A stretch of 64,000 nucleotides of DNA from Skermania piniformis (GTDB lineage Bacteria; Actinomycetota; Actinomycetes; Mycobacteriales; Mycobacteriaceae), in assembly GCF_019285775.1 (NCBI RefSeq), contig NZ_CP079105.1:372001-436000 (forward strand). Direction: 5' to 3'. Both the position numbers and the translations under genes were made by a program. This document shows, piece by piece, positions 20,873 to 30,165 of the stretch; the first letter of the stretch is position 1; each line of letters starts with the position of its first letter. The notes under the pieces are model-generated. The model was not told where the DNA came from, ran no database searches, and saw only the letters and a program-made list of their open reading frames with translations.

Positions 20873-22021
20873 TCAGGCGCCGAGTCGGGTCAGCTGGTCG
20901 CCCACGGCCTGCAACGCGGCCAGGTCGGAGACCTCGAATGGGAGCGCCGGTACGCCGATCACCGGAACCCGAGGATGAGCGCGGGTGAACCGCTGCAGCA
21001 GGTGCCGTTCCCGCCGGTCGGTAGCGGCGCGCTGGGCATGCACCCGAAGCGCCGCCGCGGCCAGCTCGGTCTCGGGTGTGCCGGGCACCGCCTTGTCGAG
21101 CTGAGCTGCCGCGGTCAGCGCGTGATCCGGGGTCAGCGTGCACAGGGTCGGGTGGGTGCGGTTGAGCACCAACCCGGCCAACGGCATGCTCTCGGTGGAC
21201 AGCCGGTCGACGAAGAACGACGCTTCGCGTAATGCATCCGGCTCGGCGGCCGCGACTACGAGGAACCGGGTGTCGCGCTGGGAAAGCAGCTCGTAGGTCC
21301 GGTTGGCCCGCTCGCGGAAGCCGCCGAACATCGACTCCAAGGACTGCAGGAATGCCGAAGCGTCCTTGAGCATCTGTCCGCCGACAATCGTCGACACGCC
21401 GCGCATGGCCAGGCCCACGGCGCCGGTGACCAGCCGGCCGACACCACGGCCGGGCGCCATGATCAGCCGGAGCATCCGGCCGTCGAGTAGCTTGCCCAGT
21501 CGTTCCGGTGCGTCGAGAAAGTCCAGTGCGTTGCGCGACGGCGGGGTGTCCACGACGATCAGATCCCACTCGCCGGTGGCGGCGAGCTGGCCCAGCTTCT
21601 CCATCGCCATGTATTCCTGGGTGCCGCCGAACTGGGACGCGACGGTTTGGTAGAAGGGGTTGGCGAAGACCTGCTCGGCCTTCTCCGGCGTCGTGTGTTC
21701 GAGCACCATGTCGTCGAAGGTGCGACGCATGTTGAGCATCATGGCGAACAGCTCGCCCTGCAGCTCGAGCCCGGCCACATCGACTCGTTGCGGTGTGTTG
21801 TCCAGTTCGGCCACGCCCAATGCCTGGGCCAGCCGCTTCGCCGGGTCGATGGTGAGCACGACAACCCGGCGGCCACGTTCGGCGGCGCGCAGTGCGAGTG
21901 CCGCTGCGGTCGTGGTCTTGCCGACGCCGCCGGAGCCGCAACAGACGATCACCCGGGCGGTCGGGTCGTCCAGGATCGCGGTGATATCCAGTGGTACCGG
22001 TCCGCCGCTCGCTGCGGTCAC
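20873..22021 (-). CDS. ArsA/Get3-like ATPase, second of tandem pair (BagB-like)
   Basis: A 382-residue P-loop ATPase: deviant Walker [21 protein letters not shown], the switch [13 protein letters not shown], and a hydrophobic helical middle that includes [14 protein letters not shown]. Its M. tuberculosis counterpart Rv3680 (BagB) forms a complex with Rv3679 and is related to the Get3 tail-anchored protein chaperone; loss affects glycerol and stress tolerance. GTG at 22021 overlaps the stop of the upstream partner (GTGA), so the two are coupled. The long upstream extension of the frame belongs to the other gene in a different frame. Confidence 0.92.
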   Translation of the reverse strand: MTAASGGPVPLDITAILDDPTARVIVCCGSGGVGKTTTAAALALRAAERGRRVVVLTIDPAKRLAQALGVAELDNTPQRVDVAGLELQGELFAMMLNMRRTFDDMVLEHTTPEKAEQVFANPFYQTVASQFGGTQEYMAMEKLGQLAATGEWDLIVVDTPPSRNALDFLDAPERLGKLLDGRMLRLIMAPGRGVGRLVTGAVGLAMRGVSTIVGGQMLKDASAFLQSLESMFGGFRERANRTYELLSQRDTRFLVVAAAEPDALREASFFVDRLSTESMPLAGLVLNRTHPTLCTLTPDHALTAAAQLDKAVPGTPETELAAAALRVHAQRAATDRRERHLLQRFTRAHPRVPVIGVPALPFEVSDLAALQAVGDQLTRLGA

Positions 22022-23031
22022 TTCACACCCTCCTCGCGCAGGATCGCGGCGAGCTCGTAGAGCCCGCCCAGATCCACCCCGTCGGTCAGCATCGGCAACG
22101 AGATCCGCGGCACGTTCACCTTCTCCAGCTCGGCCGCGCTGGCTTGCTGCGCCTGCAGCGTCGCCGACAGCTCGGCCACCTCGGTCACCAGGCCGGCGAA
22201 GTCCTGGTCGGAGAGCTCGACACCGGCTTGCGCCAGACCGGCGCTCAGGGCATCGGTATCGATCTCCCCCCGAGCGGCCGCAGCCTGCGCGGCCGGCGGT
22301 AGCGAGCTGGAGCCGGTCCGGTTGACGATCACCGTGCCGACCCGCACGTCGAGCTTGGTCAGCTCGGCTACCGCGTCCGATGTCTCCTGTACGGGCAATG
22401 CCTCCAGCAGGGTCACCAGATGGACCATCGTGTCGTCCGAATGCAGCAGCTGGGCCACGCCCTCGGCCTGGCCGGCAACCGGACCGCCTTTGGCCACCTC
22501 CATGATCGCCTTGGTGACGTCCAGGAAGTTGGCGATCCGCCCGGTCGGGGGAGCGTCGACGACGACTTCGTCGTAGACCTGCGAGCCGGACTTGTCGACC
22601 CGGATCACGCATTCCTTGATCTTGCCGGTCAGGATGATGTCCTTCAGGCCGGGGGCGAGCGTCGTGACGAACTCGACTGCACCCATCCGGCGCATCGCTC
22701 GGCCGGCGAAGCCGAGGCTGTAGAACATGTCGAGATACTCGAGGAAGGCCGTCTCGACGTCCAGGACCAGCGCCATCACCTCGCCGCCACCGTCGGCGGT
22801 CGCGATCTTCGTCTCGGTGTACGGCAACGGCGGTCGATCGAACAACTGGGCGATCGACTGTCGATTCTCCACCTCGACCAGCAGCACTCGCCGGCCGCCG
22901 GCGGCCAACGCGAGCGCCAGGGCGGCGGCGACCGTGGACTTGCCGGTTCCGCCCTTGCCGGACACGAAATGAAGACGGGCCTTGCGTGCACGATCTGGCC
23001 AGCCAGTCTCGATGTTCGGGGGTGCGGACAC
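22018..23031 (-). CDS. ArsA/Get3-like ATPase, first of tandem pair (BagA-like)
   Basis: A 337-residue ATPase with Walker [16 protein letters not shown], switch region [14 protein letters not shown] and the same overall plan as its downstream partner. The intact Walker lysines in both subunits suggest each binds ATP. GTG at 23031 is preceded by TAAGCT plus six bases, a leaderless start. It is divergent from the DUF4177 gene, with only 51 bases between the two starts, so both promoters are packed back to back. Confidence 0.92.
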   Translation of the reverse strand: MSAPPNIETGWPDRARKARLHFVSGKGGTGKSTVAAALALALAAGGRRVLLVEVENRQSIAQLFDRPPLPYTETKIATADGGGEVMALVLDVETAFLEYLDMFYSLGFAGRAMRRMGAVEFVTTLAPGLKDIILTGKIKECVIRVDKSGSQVYDEVVVDAPPTGRIANFLDVTKAIMEVAKGGPVAGQAEGVAQLLHSDDTMVHLVTLLEALPVQETSDAVAELTKLDVRVGTVIVNRTGSSSLPPAAQAAAARGEIDTDALSAGLAQAGVELSDQDFAGLVTEVAELSATLQAQQASAAELEKVNVPRISLPMLTDGVDLGGLYELAAILREEGVK

Positions 23032-23082
23032 GGGCCGAGCTTATCTCCCGACCGTCGGCTGCACCCGGGATACGCTCACGAC

Positions 23083-23244
23083 ATGAGCAATTCGATCGTC
23101 TGGGAGTACGCGACCGTACCGCTGCTCACGCACGCGACCAAGCAGATCCTGGACCAGTGGGGCGCGGACGGCTGGGAGCTGGTGACCGTCCTGCCCGGGC
23201 CGACCGGCGAGCAGCACGTGGCTTATCTGAAGCGGCCGAAATGA
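23083..23244 (+). CDS. DUF4177 family small protein
   Basis: A 53-residue protein, [20 protein letters not shown] onward, with the DUF4177 pattern of an N-terminal strand WEYATVPLL and the [14 protein letters not shown] turn. It matches the small protein encoded at this place in mycobacteria (Rv3678A). TACGCT plus six bases precedes the ATG (leaderless). Its stop overlaps the start of the RidA gene by four bases. Function unknown. Confidence 0.88.
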   Translation: MSNSIVWEYATVPLLTHATKQILDQWGADGWELVTVLPGPTGEQHVAYLKRPK

Positions 23245-23735
23245 CCGGTGAGACGGCGATGACCGAGGGTCGCGGAGCGACCGGCTGGCGAGCCAATCTC
23301 GATCGGCTCGGGCTGACCTTGCCGCCGGTGGCGACACCGCTCGCGTCGTACACGCCCGCAGTGCGGGCGGGCGCGCTGGTGTACACCTCCGGGCAGCTGC
23401 CGCTCGCCGACGGCGATCTGGTCGTGACCGGCGCCGTCGGTGCAGAGGTCACCCCGGAGGCGGCGGCCGAGGGGGCGCGGCTGTGCGCACTCAACGCGCT
23501 GTCCGCGGTGCACGGGCTGGTCGGTCTCGACGCCGTGGTGCGGATCGTGAAGGTGGTCGGTTTCGTCGCTTCGGCGCCCGGGTTCACCGGCCAACCTGCG
23601 GTGATCAACGGTGCCTCCGATCTGCTCGGTGCGGTCTTCGGCCCGGCCGGGGTGCACGCCCGGTCGGCGGTCGGGGTTGCGGAGTTGCCGCTCGGCGCGT
23701 CGGTGGAGGTCGAATTGATCGCCGAGGTCCGTTAG
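23241..23735 (+). CDS. RidA / YjgF family protein
   Basis: A 164-residue member of the Rid family, which in its best-known form hydrolyses reactive enamines and imines. The core AVRAGALVYTSGQLPL, ALNALSAV and VEVELIAEV elements are present. The classic catalytic Arg position (family motif around R105 of E. coli RidA) is not conserved in the usual context, as in several Rid subfamilies, so activity is uncertain. ATG at 23241 overlaps the DUF4177 stop; an alternative in-frame ATG is at 23259. It matches Rv3678c by position. Confidence 0.85.
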   Translation: MTGETAMTEGRGATGWRANLDRLGLTLPPVATPLASYTPAVRAGALVYTSGQLPLADGDLVVTGAVGAEVTPEAAAEGARLCALNALSAVHGLVGLDAVVRIVKVVGFVASAPGFTGQPAVINGASDLLGAVFGPAGVHARSAVGVAELPLGASVEVELIAEVR

Positions 23736-23763
23736 CTTTTCCGGATCGGAATTCTAGATTGGA

Positions 23764-24588
23764 ATGATGACGGCGAGAGATACCGCGGATGCGGCGACGC
23801 CGGCGCATCCGGCTTATGCGCAGCTACGTCCGGTCACGCCGACCGCGGCGGTGGTGCTGGCACGTAATCCGGGCCGGATGACGCTGGATGGCACCAATAC
23901 CTGGATCTTGCGGGCTCCGGGTACTCGGGAGTGCGTGGTCGTGGACCCCGGTCCCCGTGACCGGGAGCATCTGCGGATCGTGGCCGAACAGGGGCCCGTC
24001 GCCCTGACCCTGATATCGCATCGGCATCCGGATCACACCGCCGGGCTGAAGCGGTTCGTCAAAGCGACCGGAAGCCCGGCACGTGCGTTTGCCGGCCAGT
24101 TCCTGCACGGGCAGTTCGACGGCCACGACGTCGAACCGCTGGTCGACGGTGAGGTGATCGAGGCCGCCGGGCTGCGGATCGGGGTGCTGCGGACGCCGGG
24201 GCATACCGCTGATTCGGCGAGCTTCGTGCTCGACGATGCCGTGCTCACCGGTGACACCATCCTCGGACGCGGGACCACCGTCATCGACAGCAGAGACGGA
24301 ACCCTCGCCGACTACCTCGACTCGCTGCGCCGACTGGTCGATCTGGGTGTCGGCCGGCGATTGTTGCCCGCACACGGGCCGGACCAGCCGGACACCGCCG
24401 ACGTCGCGCGAGCCTATCTGGCACACCGGGAGGAGCGGCTCGATCAAGTCCGCGCCGCGCTGATCACGCTCGGGCCGGACGCGAAGCCGATGCAGGTGGT
24501 CCGGCACGTCTACGCCGACGTCGACAAGAAGCTGTGGCCCGCGGCACGCAGTTCGGTCAAAGCGCAGCTGGACTACCTGCGCCGCTGA
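23764..24588 (+). CDS. MBL-fold metallohydrolase (Rv3677c/LACTB2-like)
   Basis: A 274-residue metallo-beta-lactamase-fold enzyme with metal ligands in HRHPDH (His86, His88, Asp90, His91), TPGHTADSASF, GDTILGRGT and the final histidine in LPAHGP. The C-terminal helical domain resembles the LACTB2/Rv3677c group, some members of which are RNases or thioester hydrolases. The start ATG at 23764 is preceded by TAGATT. The stop lies 22 bases before the stop of convergent crp. Confidence 0.88.
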   Translation: MMTARDTADAATPAHPAYAQLRPVTPTAAVVLARNPGRMTLDGTNTWILRAPGTRECVVVDPGPRDREHLRIVAEQGPVALTLISHRHPDHTAGLKRFVKATGSPARAFAGQFLHGQFDGHDVEPLVDGEVIEAAGLRIGVLRTPGHTADSASFVLDDAVLTGDTILGRGTTVIDSRDGTLADYLDSLRRLVDLGVGRRLLPAHGPDQPDTADVARAYLAHREERLDQVRAALITLGPDAKPMQVVRHVYADVDKKLWPAARSSVKAQLDYLRR

Positions 24589-24610
24589 TCGACGTTCGGT
24601 GGCCGGCGAT

Positions 24611-25285
24611 CTATCGGGCGCGGCGGGCCAGCCGCTCCGAGTCGAGAATCAGCACCGTCTTGCCCTCCAGGCGGAGCCACCCGCGATGGGCGAAGTCGGC
24701 GAGTGCCTTGTTCACGGTCTCGCGGGACGCGCCGACCAGCTGCGCGATCTCTTCCTGGGTCAGGTCGTGGGTGACCCGCAATGCGCCACCCTCCTGGGTG
24801 CCGAACCGTTGTGCCAGTTGGAGCAGCTGCTTGGCGACGCGGCCGGGAACGTCGGTGAAGATCAGGTCGGCCAGGCTGTTGTTGGTGCGGCGGAGCCGGC
24901 GGGCAAGCACGCGAAGCAACTGCTCGGCGATTTCCGGGCGGTCGGTAATCCAGGAGGTCAAGGCCTCTCGGTCCATCGTGACCGTGCGCACCTCGGTCAC
25001 GGTGGTAGCGGTCGAGGTGCGTTGACCCGGGTCGAAGATGGACAGCTCGCCGAACATGTCCGACGGTCCCATCACGGTGAGCAGGTTCTCCCGCCCGTCC
25101 GGGGAGCGGCGCCCGAGTTTCACCTTGCCCGACTCGATGATGTAGAGGCGGTCGCCAGGCTCGCCTTCGTTGAAGATGACGTGGCTGCGCGGAAAATCGA
25201 CCGGAAGCAACTGCTTGGTCAATGCCGCAACCGCAGACTGTTCGACGCCTTGGAAGATGCCGGCCCGGGCCAGAGCCTCGTCCAC
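24611..25285 (-). CDS. crp: cAMP receptor-type global regulator Crp (GlxR-like)
   Basis: A 224-residue Crp/Fnr protein: N-terminal cyclic-nucleotide domain with the phosphate-binding cassette [17 protein letters not shown], a dimer helix, and a C-terminal winged helix with [20 protein letters not shown]. The C-terminal half is almost the same as M. tuberculosis Rv3676, so target sites should resemble TGTGA-N6-TCACA. GTG at 25285 has AAGGAG seven bases upstream. The neighbouring genes (Rv3675-like, nth operon) keep mycobacterial order. Confidence 0.97.
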   Translation of the reverse strand: MDEALARAGIFQGVEQSAVAALTKQLLPVDFPRSHVIFNEGEPGDRLYIIESGKVKLGRRSPDGRENLLTVMGPSDMFGELSIFDPGQRTSTATTVTEVRTVTMDREALTSWITDRPEIAEQLLRVLARRLRRTNNSLADLIFTDVPGRVAKQLLQLAQRFGTQEGGALRVTHDLTQEEIAQLVGASRETVNKALADFAHRGWLRLEGKTVLILDSERLARRAR

Positions 25286-25339
25286 GTGGTGCTCCTTCGC
25301 GAAAAAAGTAGATCAGCGCTTTCGATCCAGAAATTGCGA

Positions 25340-25369
25340 ACCGTCCGACGCCGGGCGGCGTCGGACGGT
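25340..25369 (-). terminator. strong GC hairpin between the Rv3675-like gene and crp
   Basis: ACCGTCCGACGCC (25340-25352) and GGCGTCGGACGGT (25357-25369) form a perfect 13-bp stem with a four-base loop. It lies 55 bases before the crp start and 114 bases after the Rv3675-like stop, so it either ends the upstream transcript or sits in the crp leader. The tail toward crp (TCGCAATTTCTGG) is only weakly U-rich. Confidence 0.65.
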
Positions 25370-25483
25370 GAACTTCTCGCTGTTTCAGTCTACGGGCAAC
25401 TCGGGTAAACAGTGACCGAGACCACTCTGCTGGTAGCGTACGAATACCTGGATGGATCGAGCTTTCCGGGTAGAAGTACGATT

Positions 25484-25714
25484 TCAGCTCGCCAAGGCCG
25501 GATCGGCGTCCGCTTCACGGACTTCGAACCGGGCGCGGATCTCGGTTCGGCCGGTGTTCGAAAGTGGCGTGATCTCGGTGCTTCGGCCGCTGAGCAGGTC
25601 GTCGACATCCTGTTCGCGCACGGTCAGTCGACTCAGCCGGTGCTCCACGCGCTCCATGGCCAAGGCGAACAACATCAGCAGCACAGGGAAGAGCACAACT
25701 GCGAGACCTTGCAT
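25484..25714 (-). CDS. small membrane protein (Rv3675-like)
   Basis: A 76-residue protein with one N-terminal transmembrane helix (GLAVVLFPVLLMLFALAMER), then a charged helix, ERVEHRLSRLTVREQDV, and a polar tail. The size, topology and position just upstream of crp on the same strand match the mycobacterial Rv3675 membrane protein. ATG at 25714 is chosen because the membrane helix starts right after it; the frame open further upstream is non-coding. Function unknown. Confidence 0.7.
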   Translation of the reverse strand: MQGLAVVLFPVLLMLFALAMERVEHRLSRLTVREQDVDDLLSGRSTEITPLSNTGRTEIRARFEVREADADPALAS

Positions 25715-25844
25715 ACCGGTGAGTAAACACCGAGTTGCCCCCTGAAGGAAAGGAACAGAGGCGTAACAGCGAGGGGTGGGTGCATCCGGGCGAGGCAGCG
25801 GTGCTCTCGCTCGGCGCGTCGGGGCCCGGTCGTACAGTTGTCGG

Positions 25845-26618
25845 ATGCCTGCAGTTTCTCCGGTGGCCGGTTCGGCCCTGCCTGGTTCGCCTCGGTCCGG
25901 TGAGACTCGGCTCGGTCTGGTGCGGCGGGCCAGGCGGATGAACCGGCAGCTGGGTGTGGCATTCCCGGATGCACATTGCGAGCTGGATTTCCGTACGCCG
26001 TTGGAGCTGGCGGTAGCGACGATCCTGTCGGCGCAGTGCACCGACCAGCGGGTGAATGCGACCACGCCGGCGGTCTTCGTCCGGTATCCCGACGCGCGCG
26101 CCTATGCGGCGGCGAATCGGGTCGAGCTCGAGGAGCTGATTCGGCCCACCGGTTTTTTCCGCAACAAGTCGGCATCGTTGATCGGCCTCGGGCAGGCGTT
26201 GCTCGATCGCTTCGACGGCGAACTGCCGCACACCATGACCGACCTGATTTCGCTCCCAGGGATCGGCCGAAAGACGGCGAACGTGATTCTCGGCAATGCC
26301 TTCGGGGTTCCGGGGATCACGGTCGATACGCATTTCGGTCGGCTGGTTCGGCGGTGGCAGTGGACCGACGCGGAGGATCCGGTCAAGGTCGAGTTCGCGG
26401 TGGGCGAGCTGATCGAACGGCGGGATTGGACCGAGTTATCGCATCGGGTGATCTTTCACGGTCGCCGGGTGTGTCATGCGCGCAAGCCGGCGTGCGGGGT
26501 GTGCCTGCTGGCGCGGGATTGCCCGGCGTTCGGTATCGGCCCGACCGACCCGGTGTCGGCCGCCAAGCTGGTCAAGGGGCCGGAGGCGCCGTACCTGTTG
26601 GAGCTGGTCGGCCGGTGA
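25845..26618 (+). CDS. nth: endonuclease III (DNA glycosylase/AP lyase)
   Basis: Nth removes oxidised pyrimidines in base excision repair. The 257-residue product has the helix-hairpin-helix [13 protein letters not shown] with the catalytic Lys, the catalytic Asp in VDTHFGR and a C-terminal [4Fe-4S] loop Cys-x6-Cys-x2-Cys-x5-Cys ([17 protein letters not shown]). ATG at 25845 is chosen because TACAGT plus six bases precedes it, a leaderless start. It leads an operon of four genes joined by four-base overlaps. Confidence 0.95.
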   Translation: MPAVSPVAGSALPGSPRSGETRLGLVRRARRMNRQLGVAFPDAHCELDFRTPLELAVATILSAQCTDQRVNATTPAVFVRYPDARAYAAANRVELEELIRPTGFFRNKSASLIGLGQALLDRFDGELPHTMTDLISLPGIGRKTANVILGNAFGVPGITVDTHFGRLVRRWQWTDAEDPVKVEFAVGELIERRDWTELSHRVIFHGRRVCHARKPACGVCLLARDCPAFGIGPTDPVSAAKLVKGPEAPYLLELVGR

Positions 26619-27271
26619 GCCTGCGGATGTCGCGCTCCGGTCAGGTCGGGCTGGCTTTGCTGGTGGTCGTGGTCGCCTTGATCGTCGCGCTCTGGCCGCG
26701 CTCCGGCGATCCGGACGGCGGACATGATGTGCGTGCCGGTACGGCATCGCGCGGTGCCGTGGCCGAAGATCCGGCCGAGCTGAGCGCGGCCCGCGCCACC
26801 GCGGCATTGGCGCCTTGTCCGGCCCGCTCGTCCGCGCCGGTGTCGGCACATTCGCCCCTGCAGATCGAGCTGAGCTGCCTTGCCGACGGTGCGCCGATCG
26901 AGCTGGCAGCGGCATTGGCGGGTCGACCCGCGCTGCTCAATGTCTGGGCCTACTGGTGTACCCCATGCGCGGAGGAACTGCCGCTGTTGCAGGAATTCGC
27001 GGACCGGTCCGCCGGGATCACCGTGCTGACCGTGCATTTCGATCCGGCAATCGGGCCTGGACTGGCCCGATTGGCCGCGCTCGACGTCCATCTGCCCGGG
27101 GTGCAGGACGGTGCGCGCCGACTGGACGCCGCGGTCGACGCACCGGCGGTGCTGCCCTATTCGGTACTGGTCCGATCGGACGGCACGGTGGCGCGCGTGC
27201 TGGCCCGACCGTTTCGTGATGTCGACGACATCGCCGCAACCGTCCGGGACATCCTGGGAGTGACCGCATGA
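26615..27271 (+). CDS. membrane-anchored thioredoxin-like protein (Rv3673c type)
   Basis: A 218-residue protein with one N-terminal membrane helix (residues 10-27), an Ala-rich linker and an extracytoplasmic thioredoxin fold with the redox motif WCTPC (Cys115, Cys118). Two further cysteines (68 and 88) precede the domain and could form a second disulfide. The GTG start overlaps the nth stop (GTGA). By family it should reduce or isomerise envelope disulfides, perhaps including that of MarP encoded two genes downstream; that link is inference. Confidence 0.88.
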   Translation: MSLRMSRSGQVGLALLVVVVALIVALWPRSGDPDGGHDVRAGTASRGAVAEDPAELSAARATAALAPCPARSSAPVSAHSPLQIELSCLADGAPIELAAALAGRPALLNVWAYWCTPCAEELPLLQEFADRSAGITVLTVHFDPAIGPGLARLAALDVHLPGVQDGARRLDAAVDAPAVLPYSVLVRSDGTVARVLARPFRDVDDIAATVRDILGVTA

Positions 27272-28038
27272 ACGACGCGCCGGTACCCGACTGGTTGCGG
27301 GCGGTGGCACAAGCGCCGGCGGCGGACCGGCCGCCGGACGGCTCGCCGTTGTTGTCCCGGGTGATCAAAGCTGTCGCTGGGGCTCGCCCCGCGGCGGTGC
27401 TGGTGTTGGTCGGCGGACCGCCGACGTCCGATCCGGCCCGAGCGGGTGGCCTGCCGGCGTCCGCGGACATCCTGCTCACCCAGCGTTCCCAGGATCTGCG
27501 GCAACATGCCGGGCAGGTGGCGTTTCCGGGCGGCGGGAGCGAACCGGCCGATGCCGACCGGGTAGCTACAGCGTTGCGTGAAGCCACCGAGGAGACCGGT
27601 CTGGATCCGGCCGGCGTGCAGATCGTCCGGGTGTTGCCGAGCCTCTACGTGCCGCCCTCGCGATTCGATGTGACCCCGGTCGTCGGTTACTGGCGGGCAC
27701 CCAGCCCGGTCCGGGTGATCGATCCGGCGGAAGCGCAGCGGGTGGTTCGGGTACCGCTGGCGACACTGCTGGATCCGGCCAACAGATTTACGGTGCAGCA
27801 TCCTCTCGGTTATCGTGGCCCGGCATTCCAGGCCGACGGCATGATCGTTTGGGGATTCACCGGCGGTATCCTCGCCTGGCTGCTTCAGATGTCCGGTTGG
27901 GAACGGGAGTGGGATCGCAACGACGTGCGTGACCTGGGAACTGTGCTTGCCGGGGCAGGAATGTCGGCCACCTTGCCGGCATCCCCGAACCCTGGGTTCG
28001 ACGATCCGGATCCCGCCGGGGACAGGCCTGGGCGATGA
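27268..28038 (+). CDS. CoA-pyrophosphatase-type Nudix hydrolase (Rv3672c type)
   Basis: A 256-residue Nudix protein of the NudL/CoAse group: LLTQRSQDLRQHAGQVAFPGG precedes the Nudix box, whose core is ALREATEETGL. This group cleaves coenzyme A or its thioesters to acyl-phosphopantetheine and 3',5'-ADP. The start ATG overlaps the thioredoxin stop and its own stop overlaps the marP start. The last 30 residues are Pro/Asp-rich and non-conserved. Confidence 0.9.
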   Translation: MNDAPVPDWLRAVAQAPAADRPPDGSPLLSRVIKAVAGARPAAVLVLVGGPPTSDPARAGGLPASADILLTQRSQDLRQHAGQVAFPGGGSEPADADRVATALREATEETGLDPAGVQIVRVLPSLYVPPSRFDVTPVVGYWRAPSPVRVIDPAEAQRVVRVPLATLLDPANRFTVQHPLGYRGPAFQADGMIVWGFTGGILAWLLQMSGWEREWDRNDVRDLGTVLAGAGMSATLPASPNPGFDDPDPAGDRPGR

Positions 28039-29225
28039 CCGGATCTGCGTGGCTCGACATTGCCGTGGTGTTGCTCGCTTTCGTCGCGGCCATGTCCGGC
28101 TGGCGAAACGGCGCCGTCGCGTCCGCGCTGGCCTTTCTCGGGGTCGTGCTCGGCGCGGTCGCGGGAATCCTGATTGCGCCGCACATCCTGGTGCATGTCG
28201 ACACCGGCCGGACCCGGGTGTTGGCCGGGGTCGCGTTGATCGTCGCCTTGGTCATCGTCGGCGAGGTTGCCGGGATGGTGCTGGGCCGCGCGGCGCGGAG
28301 CGGCATGCGTAGCTCGGCCACTCGGTCGGTGGACAGCGTGATCGGTGCTTGTCTGCAGGCGGTCGCCGTATTGGTGGCGGCGTGGTTGCTGGCGGTTCCG
28401 CTGACCTCCGCGGCGCAGCCCAAGATCGCGGCTGCGGTACGCGGCTCGGTGGTGCTCGCGAAGGTGGACGACCTCGCGCCGGCCTGGATGCGCGAGCTGC
28501 CCAACGAGTTCTCCGCGCTGCTCGACACCTCCGGCTTGCCGGATGTGATCGGCCGGTTCGGTCGGACGCCGTCGTTGTCGGTGGCCGAACCCGATGAGAA
28601 AATTGCGAGGTACCCGGTTGCGACGTCCGTCCAGGAAAGTGTGCTCAGGATTCGCGGCGTAGCGCCGAGCTGCCAGCGGGCGCTCGAGGGCTCCGGCTTC
28701 GTCGTCGCGCCGGAGCGAGTCGTGACCAATGCCCACGTGGTTGCCGGCACGACCGGCATCACCGTCGATGCGGTCGACGGTCCGCTGGAGGCGACGGTGG
28801 TGTTGTTCGACCCGTCGGTGGACATCGCGATCCTGTCGGTGCCGGGGCTGACCGCTCGGCCGTTGACGTTCGCCCCGGAACCGGCGCGAACCGGCGACGA
28901 CGCGATCGTGCTCGGTTACCCGGGCGGCGGCCCGTATTCGGTCACGCCGGCCCGAGTTCGGGAGACGCTCGATCTCACCGGCCCCAACATCTATCGAAAC
29001 GGCACGGTGGAACGCGAGGTGTACACCGTGCGTGGGCAGATCAAACAGGGCAATTCCGGTGGGCCGCTGATCGATACGAGCGGCAACGTGCTCGGGGTGG
29101 TGTTCGGCGCGGCGGTGGACAGCAGTGAAACCGGCTTCGTGCTCACCGACCGCGAGATCCAGGCGCAGGTACAGCGAGCGTCCACGGCTGTCGGACCGGT
29201 CGAGACCGGCGCCTGCATCGTCTGA
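28035..29225 (+). CDS. marP: acid-resistance periplasmic serine protease MarP
   Basis: MarP keeps the mycobacterial cytoplasm neutral during acid stress and is a membrane-bound trypsin-like protease. The 396-residue protein has four N-terminal membrane segments in a CvpA-like domain (residues 5-125), a linker and a protease domain with His234 (TNAHVV), Asp263 (SVDIAIL) and Ser341 (GNSGGP). Cys213 and Cys394 correspond to the redox-sensitive disulfide of M. tuberculosis MarP. It ends the nth-thioredoxin-Nudix-marP operon and starts by a four-base overlap. Confidence 0.95.
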   Translation: MTGSAWLDIAVVLLAFVAAMSGWRNGAVASALAFLGVVLGAVAGILIAPHILVHVDTGRTRVLAGVALIVALVIVGEVAGMVLGRAARSGMRSSATRSVDSVIGACLQAVAVLVAAWLLAVPLTSAAQPKIAAAVRGSVVLAKVDDLAPAWMRELPNEFSALLDTSGLPDVIGRFGRTPSLSVAEPDEKIARYPVATSVQESVLRIRGVAPSCQRALEGSGFVVAPERVVTNAHVVAGTTGITVDAVDGPLEATVVLFDPSVDIAILSVPGLTARPLTFAPEPARTGDDAIVLGYPGGGPYSVTPARVRETLDLTGPNIYRNGTVEREVYTVRGQIKQGNSGGPLIDTSGNVLGVVFGAAVDSSETGFVLTDREIQAQVQRASTAVGPVETGACIV

Positions 29226-29238
29226 CCGATCGGTTCGG

Positions 29239-30165
29239 CTACCGCGGGCCGGCGAAGCGCAGCAGCTGCGCGGTAACCCGCTCAGGACACTCTTGGTGCG
29301 GGAAGTGCCCGGCCCCGGGGATGCCGACGAGCTCGCGACCGGGTGCCCAGCGTAGGCAGCGTCGGAACGACTCGGCCCGGATGTAGGGGTCGAGCTCGCC
29401 GTGAATTTGCAGTACCGGGAGGTCGAGCGGGATCCGTAGGGTGGACATGAATCGGCGCCCGTCGGCGCGCCACTGGCTCCGGAACGCCCACCGCTGGTAC
29501 TCCAGCGCGCAATGTGCGGCACCGGGAATCCGGATCGCCGAGCGCAGCCGTCGGGCCGTGTCGGCGAAGTCGGCGGTGCCCGGCCAGGTCGGGCCGGAGC
29601 GCGCGCGCAGCAGGTCCTCCACCGCCTGCCCGTCGTGGCGGGTCAGCGTGCGTTCCGGATAGCGGGGCAGCTGATGACGGAGAAAGCCGGGCAGCCAGAG
29701 GTCGCGCTGAGCCGCGTCGTGCAGGACGGCGTGTTTGAGCGCATCCGGGTGCGGTGAGTTGATCAGTGCGATCGAATGCACCAGACGAGGATGCAATACC
29801 GCGGTCGCCCAGCAGACCAGGCCGCCGTCGGCGTGCCCGACCAGCGTTGCCCCGGTGTGTCCCAGCGCCCGGATCAGCCCGGCGACGTCACCGGCCAGGG
29901 TCCAGCCGTCGTACCCCCGGGGCGGCTTGTCGCTGTCGCCGTAGCCGCGCAGATCCACGGCGACCGCGCGCCAGCCCGCGTCGCCGAGGGCGCCGAGCTG
30001 GTGTCGCCAGGACCACCAGAAATCGGCGAAACCGTGCAGCAGCAGAATCAACGGCGCGGTCGCCTGGGCCGGTCCGGCTTCGACTGCGTGAAACCGAATT
30101 CCGTTGGCGTAGATGTCGCGGTGGCACCACGGGCCGTCGTAGCGGACCGACGACGGGTCGGGCAC
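29239..30165 (-). CDS. ephE: alpha/beta hydrolase, epoxide hydrolase-like (EphE type)
   Basis: A 308-residue alpha/beta hydrolase with an oxyanion HGF motif in LLLHGFADFWWSW, an aspartate nucleophile in VGHADGG as in epoxide hydrolases, an acid in GELDPYI and the catalytic histidine in GAGHFPHQE. The position next to the holin-like gene and MarP matches ephE (Rv3670). The start GTG at 30165 overlaps the upstream stop by one base (TAGTG). Substrate is unknown; the epoxide role is by family. Confidence 0.85.
   Translation of the reverse strand: MPDPSSVRYDGPWCHRDIYANGIRFHAVEAGPAQATAPLILLLHGFADFWWSWRHQLGALGDAGWRAVAVDLRGYGDSDKPPRGYDGWTLAGDVAGLIRALGHTGATLVGHADGGLVCWATAVLHPRLVHSIALINSPHPDALKHAVLHDAAQRDLWLPGFLRHQLPRYPERTLTRHDGQAVEDLLRARSGPTWPGTADFADTARRLRSAIRIPGAAHCALEYQRWAFRSQWRADGRRFMSTLRIPLDLPVLQIHGELDPYIRAESFRRCLRWAPGRELVGIPGAGHFPHQECPERVTAQLLRFAGPR

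Noticed and set aside
25412-25726. 104-codon plus-strand frame opposite the Rv3675-like gene
   Set aside because: The minus-strand frame has a clear membrane helix and conserved position next to crp; the plus-strand peptide ends in His/Gln-rich antisense of that helix.
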